Source of the DNA: Sphingomonas sp. Mn802worker | Lineage (GTDB): Bacteria > Pseudomonadota > Alphaproteobacteria > Sphingomonadales > Sphingomonadaceae | Assembly (NCBI RefSeq): GCF_000382485.1 | Contig: NZ_AORY01000005.1 | Location: 186,001 to 250,000 of the forward strand | Length of the DNA stretch: 64,000 nt | Reading direction: 5' to 3' | Shown: piece by piece, positions 36,265 through 44,160 of the stretch | How the letters are laid out: each line of letters begins with the position of its first letter | Position numbering within the stretch: the first letter of the stretch is position 1 | Notes under the pieces: generated by a model | Told to the model about the DNA's origin: nothing | Databases searched by the model: none | Seen by the model: only the letters and a program-made list of their open reading frames with translations | Program-made: the position numbers and the translations under genes

Positions 36265-36849
36265 ATGACCCGTACGATATTGCTCGCCCGTCACGGTGTC
36301 CACGCCGAGGTCGGCCATATCCTGAGCGGTCGCTCGGAGATCGCATTGTCGCCCGATGGTCACGCGCAGGCCGAGCGACTGGCCGCGTGGCTCGATCGCA
36401 CGCCGCTCGCCTCGATCCACGTCAGCCCACGGGCGCGGACGCGCCAGACTGCCGAGCCGGTCGCTCGCCGACGCGGCCTCACGCCGGTGATCGCCCCCGC
36501 GCTCGACGAGATCGACTTTGGTACGTTTACGGGTCAGTCCTTTGCGGCGCTTGGAGACGATCCTGCATGGACCCGGTGGAATGCGGAGCGAGACACAGCG
36601 CGCTGTCCGGATGGGGAGACGATGTCGCAGGCGGTGGAGCGCGCGTGGCGCCACATCCATACCATTCCGGCAAGCGACGCTCCTGCATTGTGCGTCACCC
36701 ACTGCGACGTGATCCGCGGGGTGATCGCATGGCATTTCGGCCTGCCGTTCACCGCCATCTACGGCGTCGACTGCGATCCGGGCTCGGTCACGACGCTCGA
36801 GCTGAGCGACACGGGCACGCGGCTGGTGGCGCTCAACGAGCGGCCATGA
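36265..36849 (+). CDS. Histidine phosphatase superfamily protein
   Basis: A 194-residue phosphoglycerate-mutase-like enzyme. The catalytic LLARHGVHAEVGH motif is at residues 5-17; the second histidine lies in LCVTHCDVIRGV, and the acidic catalytic residue in ALDEIDFGTF. Such proteins act as alpha-ribazole, sugar or phosphohistidine phosphatases, and the sequence does not decide. It starts at the ATG at 36265, divergent from the glycan operon across the FNR box. Its 3' end overlaps the convergent DUF6165 gene by 17 bp. Confidence 0.85.
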   Translation: MTRTILLARHGVHAEVGHILSGRSEIALSPDGHAQAERLAAWLDRTPLASIHVSPRARTRQTAEPVARRRGLTPVIAPALDEIDFGTFTGQSFAALGDDPAWTRWNAERDTARCPDGETMSQAVERAWRHIHTIPASDAPALCVTHCDVIRGVIAWHFGLPFTAIYGVDCDPGSVTTLELSDTGTRLVALNERP

Positions 36850-37279
36850 ACATCGGCACCTGCTGCACGGCGGCCGGCACCGCGTGCATGTCGGCGTAGC
36901 TCTTTTCCTCGATCAATTCCGAGCCGAGTTGCAGGTTGATCGCACGCTTGATGCCGGCGCGTTCGTCGTTCTTGTGATAGACCGCGCGGGCGAGATGGAC
37001 GAACTCGGCACCGAACGTGCCCGCGGCCTCCTGCTCACGGATCGCGTCCTCGATCTCCCACAGATCCTCGTTAACCGCCTTCAGCGTCGCATAGAGCGGT
37101 GCAATGCCGTCGCTGCGAAGCGCCATGTCGCCGAATTCGCTCAGCAGCCGGTGCTCGTTCGCGACATTCGCGCGTGCGTCGGCGCGGACGATCCGCTCGC
37201 ACTTGATCTCGAGGATGCTGATCTTGTCGAGCAGCTCGCCCCAGGAAACGGGAACCATCGGGCTAACCTTGGACGCCAT
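36833..37279 (-). CDS. DUF6165-type protein
   Basis: The 148-residue cytosolic protein has the segment VPVSWGELLDKISILEIKCER followed by an alpha-helical body with many charged residues (NEDLWEIEDAIREQE, YHKNDERAGIKRAINLQL). I recognise it as the type of small protein called DUF6165, often encoded among glycosyltransferase genes in alphaproteobacteria. The role is unknown. The ATG at 37279 lies inside the end of the upstream GT9-like gene (17-bp overlap), so the two are co-expressed. Confidence 0.75.
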   Translation of the reverse strand: MASKVSPMVPVSWGELLDKISILEIKCERIVRADARANVANEHRLLSEFGDMALRSDGIAPLYATLKAVNEDLWEIEDAIREQEAAGTFGAEFVHLARAVYHKNDERAGIKRAINLQLGSELIEEKSYADMHAVPAAVQQVPMFMAAR

Positions 37280-38189
37280 ATACCGCTCCTTCGTTGATTT
37301 GGTGGGTTCGTGTGTCGAGCGCGTCCGCGATCCTCGCGACAACGCCGGTCCAGTCGCCGGCGCGTGGCTGCACGAACAGGCGCATCGTCGGGTACCACGG
37401 CGTGTCGGTGCGATCGGGTGACCAGCGCCAGTCGGGTTCGGCCTTGAGCATCAGCCACGTCGGACGCCCGAGGGCGCCCGCCAGATGCGCGATCATCGTG
37501 TCGACGGTGATGACGAGCGAGCACGCGGCGATCAGCGAGGCGGTGGCATTGATGTCGAACCGGCAACCGGCGGAATTGAGGACTGGGAGGTCGGTCGGCT
37601 CGGCGACGAGCGACAGGCAGCGGCGACCGGCGCATAAAGGCGCCAGCAACGTCGCGGGCACGCGGCGATCGTGGTCCCAGTCGCCGGCGGAATAGCACAA
37701 GCCGATCGTGTTCGCGGGCAGCGCGGCGGGGCTGGCGTGCAGATAGGGCGCGCGCGCGTCTTCCGGCGTCACGCGCAGCGCCTGCGGCAGTTCGGTGATC
37801 TCAATGTCGCACGCGGACGGTTTCGCCGGGCGGGCGTGGTCGAAGGCGAGCAGCCGGTCGACGCCTGCGATCCCGCCGAGCAGGCCATGCAGCCGCACCG
37901 GTGCCTCGACCGTCACCGATCGTGCCCGGCGGGCAAGCAGCGGCAGGAAACGCGCGAACTGGATCGTATCGCCCAGCCCGTGATAGCAGCGCACCAGCAC
38001 GTCCTGGTCGTCGAACGCGCGCCCGTCCCATACCCAGCGGCGGTGGTAATCGACACGTGGATCGTCGCGCTCGGCCAAACTGCGCCCGGCGATCACCGCC
38101 TCGCCGATCGCGAACGCTGCCGCGTAATCGCCGCGCCGCATCGCCGCGGTCCACGGGTCGACATCGGATCGAGGGGCGGCTTCTACCAT
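37263..38189 (-). CDS. GT9-like (heptosyltransferase-type) glycosyltransferase
   Basis: The 308-residue protein contains LVRCYHGLGDTIQFARFLPL, the acceptor-side motif of ADP-heptose:LPS heptosyltransferase-type proteins, and the donor-side segment ACSLVITVDTMIAHLAGALG followed by RPTWLML. Such proteins often appear at the C-terminus of TPR glycosyltransferases; here only the catalytic part plus a short N-terminus (DPWTAAMRRGDYAAAFAIG) is present. The ATG at 38189 is preferred. It is divergent from the methyltransferase gene. Confidence 0.78.
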   Translation of the reverse strand: MVEAAPRSDVDPWTAAMRRGDYAAAFAIGEAVIAGRSLAERDDPRVDYHRRWVWDGRAFDDQDVLVRCYHGLGDTIQFARFLPLLARRARSVTVEAPVRLHGLLGGIAGVDRLLAFDHARPAKPSACDIEITELPQALRVTPEDARAPYLHASPAALPANTIGLCYSAGDWDHDRRVPATLLAPLCAGRRCLSLVAEPTDLPVLNSAGCRFDINATASLIAACSLVITVDTMIAHLAGALGRPTWLMLKAEPDWRWSPDRTDTPWYPTMRLFVQPRAGDWTGVVARIADALDTRTHQINEGAVYGVQG

Positions 38190-38342
38190 CCATCGCTCAA
38201 TCCTCAGCTGTCTGCACGAGTTCCGTCGTTGCGCATGCGTAATGCAATAAGCTTTGTTGCTTACCGCCCGGAACGCGGCCAAACGACGATTGTTGGCGCA
38301 AGGATTACCAAAGCGCGATCACGCGTCATCAAGGGGGCTCGA

Positions 38343-39158
38343 TTGACCGATATCGAACAACGCGACGATGCGCGTGCGGCATTACGCGAGGAGGTGCGCG
38401 CGCTGGCGCCGTGGTTCCACAACATCGATCTGGGGGGCGGGCTCCACACCGCGCCCGAGCATTTTCTGGGCGACTATCCCAATTTCAAGTTCGCGATGTT
38501 CCGCGACTGCGTGCCCGCCGACCTGACCGGGAAAACCGTGCTCGACATCGGCTGCAACGCCGGCTTCTACTCGATGGAAATGAAGCGTCGTGGAGCGGCA
38601 CGCGTCGTCGGGATCGATTCGGACCAGCGTTATCTGGCGCAGGCGCGCGTCGCGGCGCGCGCGCTCGGGTTTCAGGATTCGGTCGAGTTCCGCAACCTGT
38701 CGGTCTACGATGTCGCGAAGCTGGGCGAGCGGTTCGACCTCGTGATCTTCATGGGCGTGCTCTACCACCTGCGCCACCCGCTCTTGGCGCTCGACCTGAT
38801 CCGTGAGCATGTCGCGCGCGACCTGATGCTGTTCCAGACGATGCAGCAGGGCTCCACGCAAGTGTCCGACGTGCCGGAGGATCACCCTTTCTTCTTGCCC
38901 GACAGCTATACGCCGCCCCCGTACTTCGACGAGCCGGGTTATCCCAAAATGCATTTCATCGAACGCAGGTTCGCGGGCGACTGGACCAATTGGTGGGCGC
39001 CCAACCGTGCGGGATCGATGGCAATGCTGCGCGCGGCGGGGTTCGAGATCGTGGAAAGCCCACAGGACGACGTGTTTCTTTGCCGCGCCACCGACGTGCC
39101 TTATGCGCAATTCGGTCCGGCTGCGGTCTATCCGGCCAATGAAGGGGTGAATGCGTGA
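38343..39158 (+). CDS. SAM-dependent methyltransferase (CmoB/DUF1698-like)
   Basis: A 271-residue class I methyltransferase. SAM-binding motif I is VLDIGCNAGFYSMEMKRRGA; VVGIDSDQRYL is motif II and FDLVIFMGVLYHLRHPL motif IV/V. The N-terminal WFHNIDLGGGLHTAPEHFLG resembles CmoB-type carboxymethyl/methyltransferases, but the location in a glycan cluster suggests a sugar as the substrate. The start is a TTG at 38343, with AAGGGGG 6-7 bp before it; no in-frame ATG precedes the conserved part. The stop overlaps the glycosidase GTG start by 4 bp. Confidence 0.8.
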   Translation: MTDIEQRDDARAALREEVRALAPWFHNIDLGGGLHTAPEHFLGDYPNFKFAMFRDCVPADLTGKTVLDIGCNAGFYSMEMKRRGAARVVGIDSDQRYLAQARVAARALGFQDSVEFRNLSVYDVAKLGERFDLVIFMGVLYHLRHPLLALDLIREHVARDLMLFQTMQQGSTQVSDVPEDHPFFLPDSYTPPPYFDEPGYPKMHFIERRFAGDWTNWWAPNRAGSMAMLRAAGFEIVESPQDDVFLCRATDVPYAQFGPAAVYPANEGVNA

Positions 39159-40078
39159 TCGAAGCGGCGATGATCTGGAACGAGCCGAACAACAAGTCGC
39201 ACTGGGACCCCGAGGTCGATCCCGACTGGTCGAAGTTCGCCGACACCGTCAGCCGCACCGGCGCCGCGATCCACGCGGTCAATCCGGGCGTGACGCGTGT
39301 ATTGGGCGGCATGTCGCCGATCGATCCGATGTGGGTGAAGCGGCTTGAGGGGCACGGCTGCCTGGACGCCGTCGACGTGCTGGCGGTGCACGGCTTCCCG
39401 CTCGACTGGAACCTGTGGTCGATCCACGAATGGCCCAACAAGATCGCGGAGATAGAGGCGGTTACGACCAAGCCCGTCTGGGTGACCGAGGTCGGCGTCG
39501 GATCGTTCGGCGCGGAGGAAGTGCAGGTGTTCGGGGTCGAGAAGACCGCCGAGCTGCTGATTGGCCGCGTGCCGCGCATCTATTGGTATTCGCTGTTCGA
39601 CCTGCCGCAGGAATGGGGCGCGACGACGCGCCACCGCGAAGCGGAAGGATCGAGCTACTACCGCCATTTCTACATGGGGCTGATCCGCGCCGACGGCACG
39701 CCCAAGCCGTCGCTCGACTCCTATGCCAAGGTGGCGGGCGAGATGGGACTGATGCAGTGGTTCCATTATCACGATCCGCGGCTGGACGACGCGGTCGAGT
39801 GGATGAAGCGGCTGGGCACCAAGAAACTGCGCACCGGTTTGTCATGGGCCGACAGCTTCCGCCCCGACGCGATCGGCTGGTTCGACCGGCAGATGGAGGC
39901 GCTGCAGGATTTCGACACCACCGTCACCTTCTGCTTCACGCCCGAGCATTTGGGCATCCAGCCGCACCATTCGAGCGCCGCGCGCGAGCCGCAGGCATTC
40001 GCCGATTTCTGCGCGCAGATGATCGAACGCTACGCACCCAAGATGGCGACGCCGGTGAGCGAAACGGTCGCGGCTTGA
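39155..40078 (+). CDS. Clan-A glycoside hydrolase with circularly permuted barrel order (beta-xylosidase-like)
   Basis: The 307-residue protein holds the two catalytic glutamates of clan GH-A: the acid/base in IWNEPNNKSHW (E10) and the nucleophile in VWVTEVGVGSFG (about residue 110). In ordinary clan-A barrels the NEP motif ends strand 4 after about 150 residues, but here it is only eight residues from the start. After the strand-8 region (YWYSLFDLPQEWG, GLIRADGTPKPSLDSY) comes a stretch that looks like strands 1-3 of the same fold: DAVEWMKRLGTKKLRTGLSW, then TTVTFCFTPEHLGI and FADFCAQMIERYA. The order is thus 4-8 then 1-3. The start overlaps the methyltransferase stop (GTGA), so no upstream domain is missing from the frame. 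Substrate unknown. Confidence 0.72.
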   Translation: MIEAAMIWNEPNNKSHWDPEVDPDWSKFADTVSRTGAAIHAVNPGVTRVLGGMSPIDPMWVKRLEGHGCLDAVDVLAVHGFPLDWNLWSIHEWPNKIAEIEAVTTKPVWVTEVGVGSFGAEEVQVFGVEKTAELLIGRVPRIYWYSLFDLPQEWGATTRHREAEGSSYYRHFYMGLIRADGTPKPSLDSYAKVAGEMGLMQWFHYHDPRLDDAVEWMKRLGTKKLRTGLSWADSFRPDAIGWFDRQMEALQDFDTTVTFCFTPEHLGIQPHHSSAAREPQAFADFCAQMIERYAPKMATPVSETVAA

Positions 40079-40081
40079 CGA

Positions 40082-40804
40082 TCAGGCGGTGGTGTCGGGC
40101 GGCACCACCGCATTGCCGAGGTCCTCGGCGCGGCGAACGGTGACCATGACGCCTAGTTCCGGGTAAGCGATGCGCCGCTTCGGATCGGTCACGTCGTCGG
40201 GGGCGACCGCCAGGCGTCGGCTCACCTTGCTGCGGTGGTGCATCCGCGCGGTGTTCTCCTGACCGACATAGCAGCCCTTGGTGAAGCTGAGGCCGTTCAG
40301 CTCGCGCGCATTGGCCTCCAGCCACAACGTCTCACCCGAGCCGAGTTCGGCCAGCCCTTCCGTCACGCCGAGCGACAGGCGATGCGCGTGCCAGCCGGTC
40401 GCGGGCGCGTTCGGCGGCGCGATCCAGCGGTTGCCGAGCGTGGGCGACCGCGGATCGGGCGACGCGCCGGCCACGGGCTCGCGCGACCAGTGCACCGCCA
40501 ACGCTTCGTCGCGCGCGATCGATATCACACGACGCAGGCGATAGATCGACAGGCGTCGTGCCAGCGCGTCGGCCTGTTCGGCCTCGACATCGAGCAGCAC
40601 GTCCTCGCCGTCCGGCCACATGATGAAGTCGAACAACGCCTTTCCCTGCGGCGTCAGCAGCGCGGCATAGGCGGGTAAGTGCCCCGTATCGTTCGTGACC
40701 AGCCCTTGCAGAAAGCCGCGCACGTCCTCGCCGGACACGCGCAACACCGCGCGGTCGGTCAGGGTGGTGCCAGCTGGCGCGGTCGTCGGGGTGGCATCGC
40801 TCAT
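40082..40804 (-). CDS. ygfZ: Folate-binding YgfZ-type iron-sulfur cluster assembly protein
   Basis: The 240-residue product belongs to the GcvT-like YgfZ/CAF17 family, which uses tetrahydrofolate to help maintain certain Fe-S enzymes. The family signature KGCYVGQENTARMHHR is present with its conserved cysteine. The N-terminal half (RVSGEDVRGFLQGLVTND) matches the folate-binding domain start. It is divergent from the dihydroorotase gene with 26 bp between starts. Confidence 0.92.
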   Translation of the reverse strand: MSDATPTTAPAGTTLTDRAVLRVSGEDVRGFLQGLVTNDTGHLPAYAALLTPQGKALFDFIMWPDGEDVLLDVEAEQADALARRLSIYRLRRVISIARDEALAVHWSREPVAGASPDPRSPTLGNRWIAPPNAPATGWHAHRLSLGVTEGLAELGSGETLWLEANARELNGLSFTKGCYVGQENTARMHHRSKVSRRLAVAPDDVTDPKRRIAYPELGVMVTVRRAEDLGNAVVPPDTTA

Positions 40805-40830
40805 GCCCCCGAGTTAGGGAGGCGCCTCAC

Positions 40831-42177
40831 GTGACGAAAGGGCTGGCGATGGCGACCTGTGACCTGAAACTGACGGGCGGCACCGTTCACACGCCGGGTG
40901 GTCCCGTGCGCGCCGATTTAGGCGTGTCAGGCGGACGCATCGTCGCGATCGGGAGCATCGGCGACGCCGGCCGCACGATCGACTGCACCGGGCTCGACAT
41001 CCTGCCGGGTGTCATCGACACGCAGGTCCACTTCCGTGAACCGGGCCTCGTCCACAAGGAGGATCTGGAAAGCGGCAGCGTCGCCGCCGTCATGGGCGGC
41101 GTGACGGGCGTGTTCGAGATGCCCAACACCAAGCCCAACACCGACAGCGCGGAGGCGATCGCCGACAAGCTCGCGCGCGCGAAGGACCGGATGTGGTGCG
41201 ACCACGCCTTCTACGTCGGCGCGACGCACCACAATCCACAGGCGCTCGCCGAACTGGAGCGGATGCCGGGCACCGCAGGCGTCAAGATTTTCATGGGTGC
41301 GTCGACCGGCGACCTGCTGGTCAGTGACGACGCCACCTTGTCGCAGGTGCTGGCGCACGGCACCCGCCGCGTCGCGATCCACGCCGAGGACGAGGACCGG
41401 ATGAACGCACGCGAAGGCGAGCGCGTGACCGGCGATGCGTCCTCGCACCCCGTCTGGCGCGACGACGAGAGCGCGATCCTCGCCACGCGCCGAATCCTTG
41501 GGCTGGCGCGTGCGGCGGGACGGCGCATTCACGTGCTCCACGTGACGACCCCGGCCGAGCTCGAACTGCTGGGGCAGAACAAGGACATCGCCACCTGCGA
41601 GGTGACGCCGCAGCACCTGACGCTGGCGGGCGAGGAAGCCTATCCGCGGCTCGGCACGCTGGCGCAGATGAACCCGCCGATTCGCTCGGGCGCGCACCGC
41701 GATGGCTTGTGGCACTGGCTCAACCAGGGCGTGCCCGACGTGATCGGCTCCGACCATGCGCCGCACACGCTGGAGGAGAAGTCGAAGCCCTACCCCGCTT
41801 CGCCCAGCGGGATGCCGGGGGTGCAGACGCTGCTGCCGCTGCTGCTCGACCATGCGGCGAACGGGCGATTGACGCTCCAGCGCGTGATCGAGCTGACCAG
41901 CGCAGGCGCGCAGCGCATCTTCGGGATCGTCGGCAAGGGGCGCATCGTCGCCGGCTACGACGCCGACTTCACGGTGGTTGACCTCAAGAAGCGCTGGACA
42001 ATCGAGGACCGCTGGCTCGCCTCGCGCAGCGGCTGGTCGCCGTTCACGGGCATGGAGCTGACCGGCAAGCCGATCGGCACGATCGTGCGCGGTCAGGTCG
42101 CGATGTGGGAGGACCAGCTCGGCGAGCGTGCGCAGGGCGCGCCGATCCGCTTCGAGGCCACCGCGTTCGGGCGCTGA
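40831..42177 (+). CDS. pyrC: Dihydroorotase (class I amidohydrolase)
   Basis: A 448-residue amidohydrolase that closes carbamoyl-aspartate to dihydroorotate in pyrimidine synthesis. The barrel metal motifs are IDTQVHFREPG, AIHAEDEDRM, IHVLHVTTPAE and GSDHAPHTLEEK. The first position of the usual HxH pair is glutamine (QVH), so one classical metal ligand is absent. The pattern otherwise fits DHOase, though an allantoinase-like or non-catalytic role cannot be excluded. GTG at 40831 is supported by AGGGAGG 8 bp upstream; ATG at 40849 is an alternative. Confidence 0.85.
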   Translation: MTKGLAMATCDLKLTGGTVHTPGGPVRADLGVSGGRIVAIGSIGDAGRTIDCTGLDILPGVIDTQVHFREPGLVHKEDLESGSVAAVMGGVTGVFEMPNTKPNTDSAEAIADKLARAKDRMWCDHAFYVGATHHNPQALAELERMPGTAGVKIFMGASTGDLLVSDDATLSQVLAHGTRRVAIHAEDEDRMNAREGERVTGDASSHPVWRDDESAILATRRILGLARAAGRRIHVLHVTTPAELELLGQNKDIATCEVTPQHLTLAGEEAYPRLGTLAQMNPPIRSGAHRDGLWHWLNQGVPDVIGSDHAPHTLEEKSKPYPASPSGMPGVQTLLPLLLDHAANGRLTLQRVIELTSAGAQRIFGIVGKGRIVAGYDADFTVVDLKKRWTIEDRWLASRSGWSPFTGMELTGKPIGTIVRGQVAMWEDQLGERAQGAPIRFEATAFGR

Positions 42178-42196
42178 GCCTCCGTCACCGTCAACC

Positions 42197-42221
42197 GGCG
42201 CGGCACCTGTTGCGCCGCGCC
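42197..42221. terminator. Bidirectional hairpin between convergent genes
   Basis: GGCGCGGC and GCCGCGCC form a perfect 8-bp GC stem with a 9-nt loop, midway between the stops of pyrC (42177) and eipA (42229). The position suggests a shared terminator, although no T-run is present. Confidence 0.5.
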
Positions 42222-42228
42222 GTCTGCC

Positions 42229-42984
42229 TCAGAACGGCATCCACTTCGACTTCTCGCTGAACTTCATCCAGCCGACGTTGACGCCCGCGCGCCACCCGAC
42301 GCCGAGCCGCACCGGGATCAGCACCACATTGCCCCGACGCAGGTAGGTCGCAGCGAACCCGCCGACGAAATAAAGCCGCCCCTCTGCACCCGGAAAGCGC
42401 TTGAACAGCTCCTGCGTGTCATAGAGGTTGTAGACCAGCACGAAGACCTTGTTGGCGTCGCCACCGACGTCGAAGCCGACCGACGGACCGGTCCAGTAAA
42501 CCGGGCGCTGCCCCTCGACCTTGTGCGTCATGATCCCCGAGCCATAACGAAGCCCCAGGATGAACGCGCCCGACGCCTCGCGCCCGGCGATATAAGCGTT
42601 GGGCTCGCCCTGTTCCTTCAGGATCTTCTCGATGATCGACGCAAAGCCTTCCGCGCCCTTGCCGAACACATCCTCGCCCGCGCCGATCAGGTCGTCGCGC
42701 TTGAACGTGTCGGCAGCCGCAGTCGTCTGTGTCGGATCAACCGGCGCGCCGCTGCGTGCGGTGTTGCCCGTCACCGTCGCGCTGGAGGCAGGCGGCGGCG
42801 TCGCCGGCGCATCGGGATAACGTGGCGAGGTGTCGCGCGGCGCTTCCTGTGGGCCGCGAACATCGGCGTCGATCGCGGCGTTCGGATCGATCGAGCGCAC
42901 CTGCGCTAGCGCCGGTCCGACCTGCATCCCTGTGATCGCCACCACGGCGATGAGGTTTCCGAACCCACGCATCCACTTACCCAT
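42229..42984 (-). CDS. eipA: EipA-family (DUF1134) envelope protein
   Basis: A 251-residue periplasmic protein. The signal peptide ends near GPALAQ (residue 27); a proline- and threonine-rich stretch (residues 45-85) precedes the conserved DUF1134 domain from about residue 95, with GAEDVFGKGAEGFASIIEKI-type start and YGSGIMTHKVEG, VGFDVGGDANKVFVLVYNL. EipA proteins support envelope integrity in Brucella and Caulobacter. The ATG at 42984 is chosen at the signal peptide. Confidence 0.88.
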   Translation of the reverse strand: MGKWMRGFGNLIAVVAITGMQVGPALAQVRSIDPNAAIDADVRGPQEAPRDTSPRYPDAPATPPPASSATVTGNTARSGAPVDPTQTTAAADTFKRDDLIGAGEDVFGKGAEGFASIIEKILKEQGEPNAYIAGREASGAFILGLRYGSGIMTHKVEGQRPVYWTGPSVGFDVGGDANKVFVLVYNLYDTQELFKRFPGAEGRLYFVGGFAATYLRRGNVVLIPVRLGVGWRAGVNVGWMKFSEKSKWMPF

Positions 42985-43096
42985 GACACTCTCGCCCCAT
43001 CGCCCGTTATCGCAGTGTATCCGCGGCGCGCCTGTCCCGGCAATGAACGTTCGACGGTGCGGCACGATTTCACGTCTGATCGATACGCAACGCCGG

Positions 43097-43125
43097 TTGA
43101 TCACGCCCCCATGCCTCGCTATAGC
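43097..43125 (+). promoter_or_regulatory. Promoter of tRNA-Ser
   Basis: TTGATC at 43097-43102 and TATAGC at 43120-43125 are separated by exactly 17 bp. The expected start lies about 12 bp before the tRNA. Both elements are close to the sigma-70-type consensus of alphaproteobacteria. Confidence 0.6.
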
Positions 43126-43144
43126 CCGCCTTCGCGCCGCATCC

Positions 43145-43234
43145 GGAGACGTGGGTGAGTGGCTGAAACCAACGCTTTGCTAAAGCGTCGTACGGGAAAC
43201 TGTACCGAGGGTTCGAATCCCTCCGTCTCCGCCA
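43145..43234 (+). tRNA. tRNA-Ser (anticodon GCU)
   Basis: The 90-nt sequence folds as a class II tRNA: acceptor stem GGAGACG/CGTCTCC, anticodon stem ACGCT/AGCGT with loop TTGCTAA (anticodon GCT), a long variable arm, T-arm AGGG-TTCGAAT-CCCT, discriminator G and an encoded CCA. It reads AGC and AGU codons. Everything to the right of it looks accessory, so this gene is a plausible integration site; no second copy of its 3' end was found in the window. Confidence 0.96.
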
Positions 43235-43374
43235 TTCCATAGATGTAGCTGTTTCAGATCGTGCTATTTTTCTAGTTTAGGTGTGCCCGGCCCCACCTGT
43301 TCGATCACCTGAAAGCTGATCCAGCCGTACGTGTTTTCTTTTTCACGTACAGCCCAACTGTCGGCTTCAGCGAC

Positions 43375-44091
43375 GTGCTCGCGCCCGTTGTGAACGCAGC
43401 AGCGCTCGAGCGCAAAACACGTCGTTTGCTGAAGAAGGCCGACCTCGAGGGCTTATGTGCGATCGAGTTCGACGTGCTAGCGAAAAAGTTGGACGGTGAG
43501 GACGTACGGCGCCTCATCATGCACGTGCACGGCATTGTGTGGACGCGCGATCATGCCTTCAAGCCCACAGTCATGAGCCAAGCGCTGTCAGAGCTGTCTG
43601 CAAACGCCAATCCGCTCGGCATGCCGGGCGTGTTGTTTCAATCCCGTGCGATGGCCAGAACGCACGCGAAGCCCGACGCCGCGCACTGGGAGGCGGTGAA
43701 CAAGCACCCTGAGCGCGATCAGACAGCGCGGTCGATGGCGTGGATGGCGCAGTATATGCTCAAGTCACCTACTTACGCAAAAAACGTGTATGTGGGTCAC
43801 GACGGCCGCTTGAGAAGCCGCTCGGACAAGGGGCATTTTAGTTTGAAGTTGGTGTTGCGCCTGTACGAACTTTGGACGCACTTTCATCCTGAACGAGCTG
43901 TGTTTGCAATCGGTGAAGAAGCTAATCGCTTCCGCATCGCTTATCGCTCGATCATTCGCGCGGCGTACGGCAGCCAAGGAGACGCTCAACAGCGTAAGCG
44001 TGACCGGGTTCGTTGGAGCAACGCGTGGCACAGCTACTTCGCGCAATATTCTGAGCTGAAGATGCAACCATCAACCGTGAAATTCGACTGA
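43375..44091 (+). CDS. HUH rolling-circle Rep-like protein, probably 5'-truncated
   Basis: From the first possible start (GTG) the product has 238 residues. It contains a histidine pair followed by hydrophobic residues (IMHVHGIVW, H50 and H52), as in motif II of HUH replication/relaxase proteins, and a later YMLK (Tyr127, Lys130), the YxxK form of motif III. A candidate motif I, VFFFTYSP, lies upstream of the GTG in the same frame (43333-43356); that frame is open only back to a TAG at 43273 and offers no ATG, GTG or TTG. The gene therefore seems to have lost its start, perhaps at insertion beside the tRNA. Lower GC than the core genes. The family is not firmly recognised. Confidence 0.5.
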   Translation: MLAPVVNAAALERKTRRLLKKADLEGLCAIEFDVLAKKLDGEDVRRLIMHVHGIVWTRDHAFKPTVMSQALSELSANANPLGMPGVLFQSRAMARTHAKPDAAHWEAVNKHPERDQTARSMAWMAQYMLKSPTYAKNVYVGHDGRLRSRSDKGHFSLKLVLRLYELWTHFHPERAVFAIGEEANRFRIAYRSIIRAAYGSQGDAQQRKRDRVRWSNAWHSYFAQYSELKMQPSTVKFD

Positions 44092-44105
44092 GAACCGGTT
44101 TGATG

Positions 44106-44138
44106 CACCACGCGGCTCATCAGGCGGCGTGGTGACCT
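44106..44138 (+). terminator. Hairpin with T-run after the Rep-like gene
   Basis: CACCACGC and GCGTGGTG form a perfect 8-bp stem around a 13-nt loop, followed by ACCTTTT. It sits 14 bp after the Rep-like stop. It looks like an intrinsic terminator, but its 3' arm begins the 33-bp repeat that recurs at 63910, so it could also be a recognition structure. Confidence 0.55.
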
Positions 44139-44160
44139 TTTCCGCCTTTTACAACGAGTG
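44128..44160 (+). repeat. Direct repeat copy A (33 bp)
   Basis: Starts CGTGGTGACCTTTT and ends ACAACGAGTG. It matches the sequence at 63910-63942 at 28 of 33 positions in the same orientation. Both copies overlap the 3' arm of a hairpin. Confidence 0.65.

Noticed and set aside
43145..43234. Second copy of the tRNA-Ser 3' end as an att site
   Set aside because: I looked for a repeat of the T-arm/acceptor sequence within the window and found none, so att boundaries cannot be claimed.
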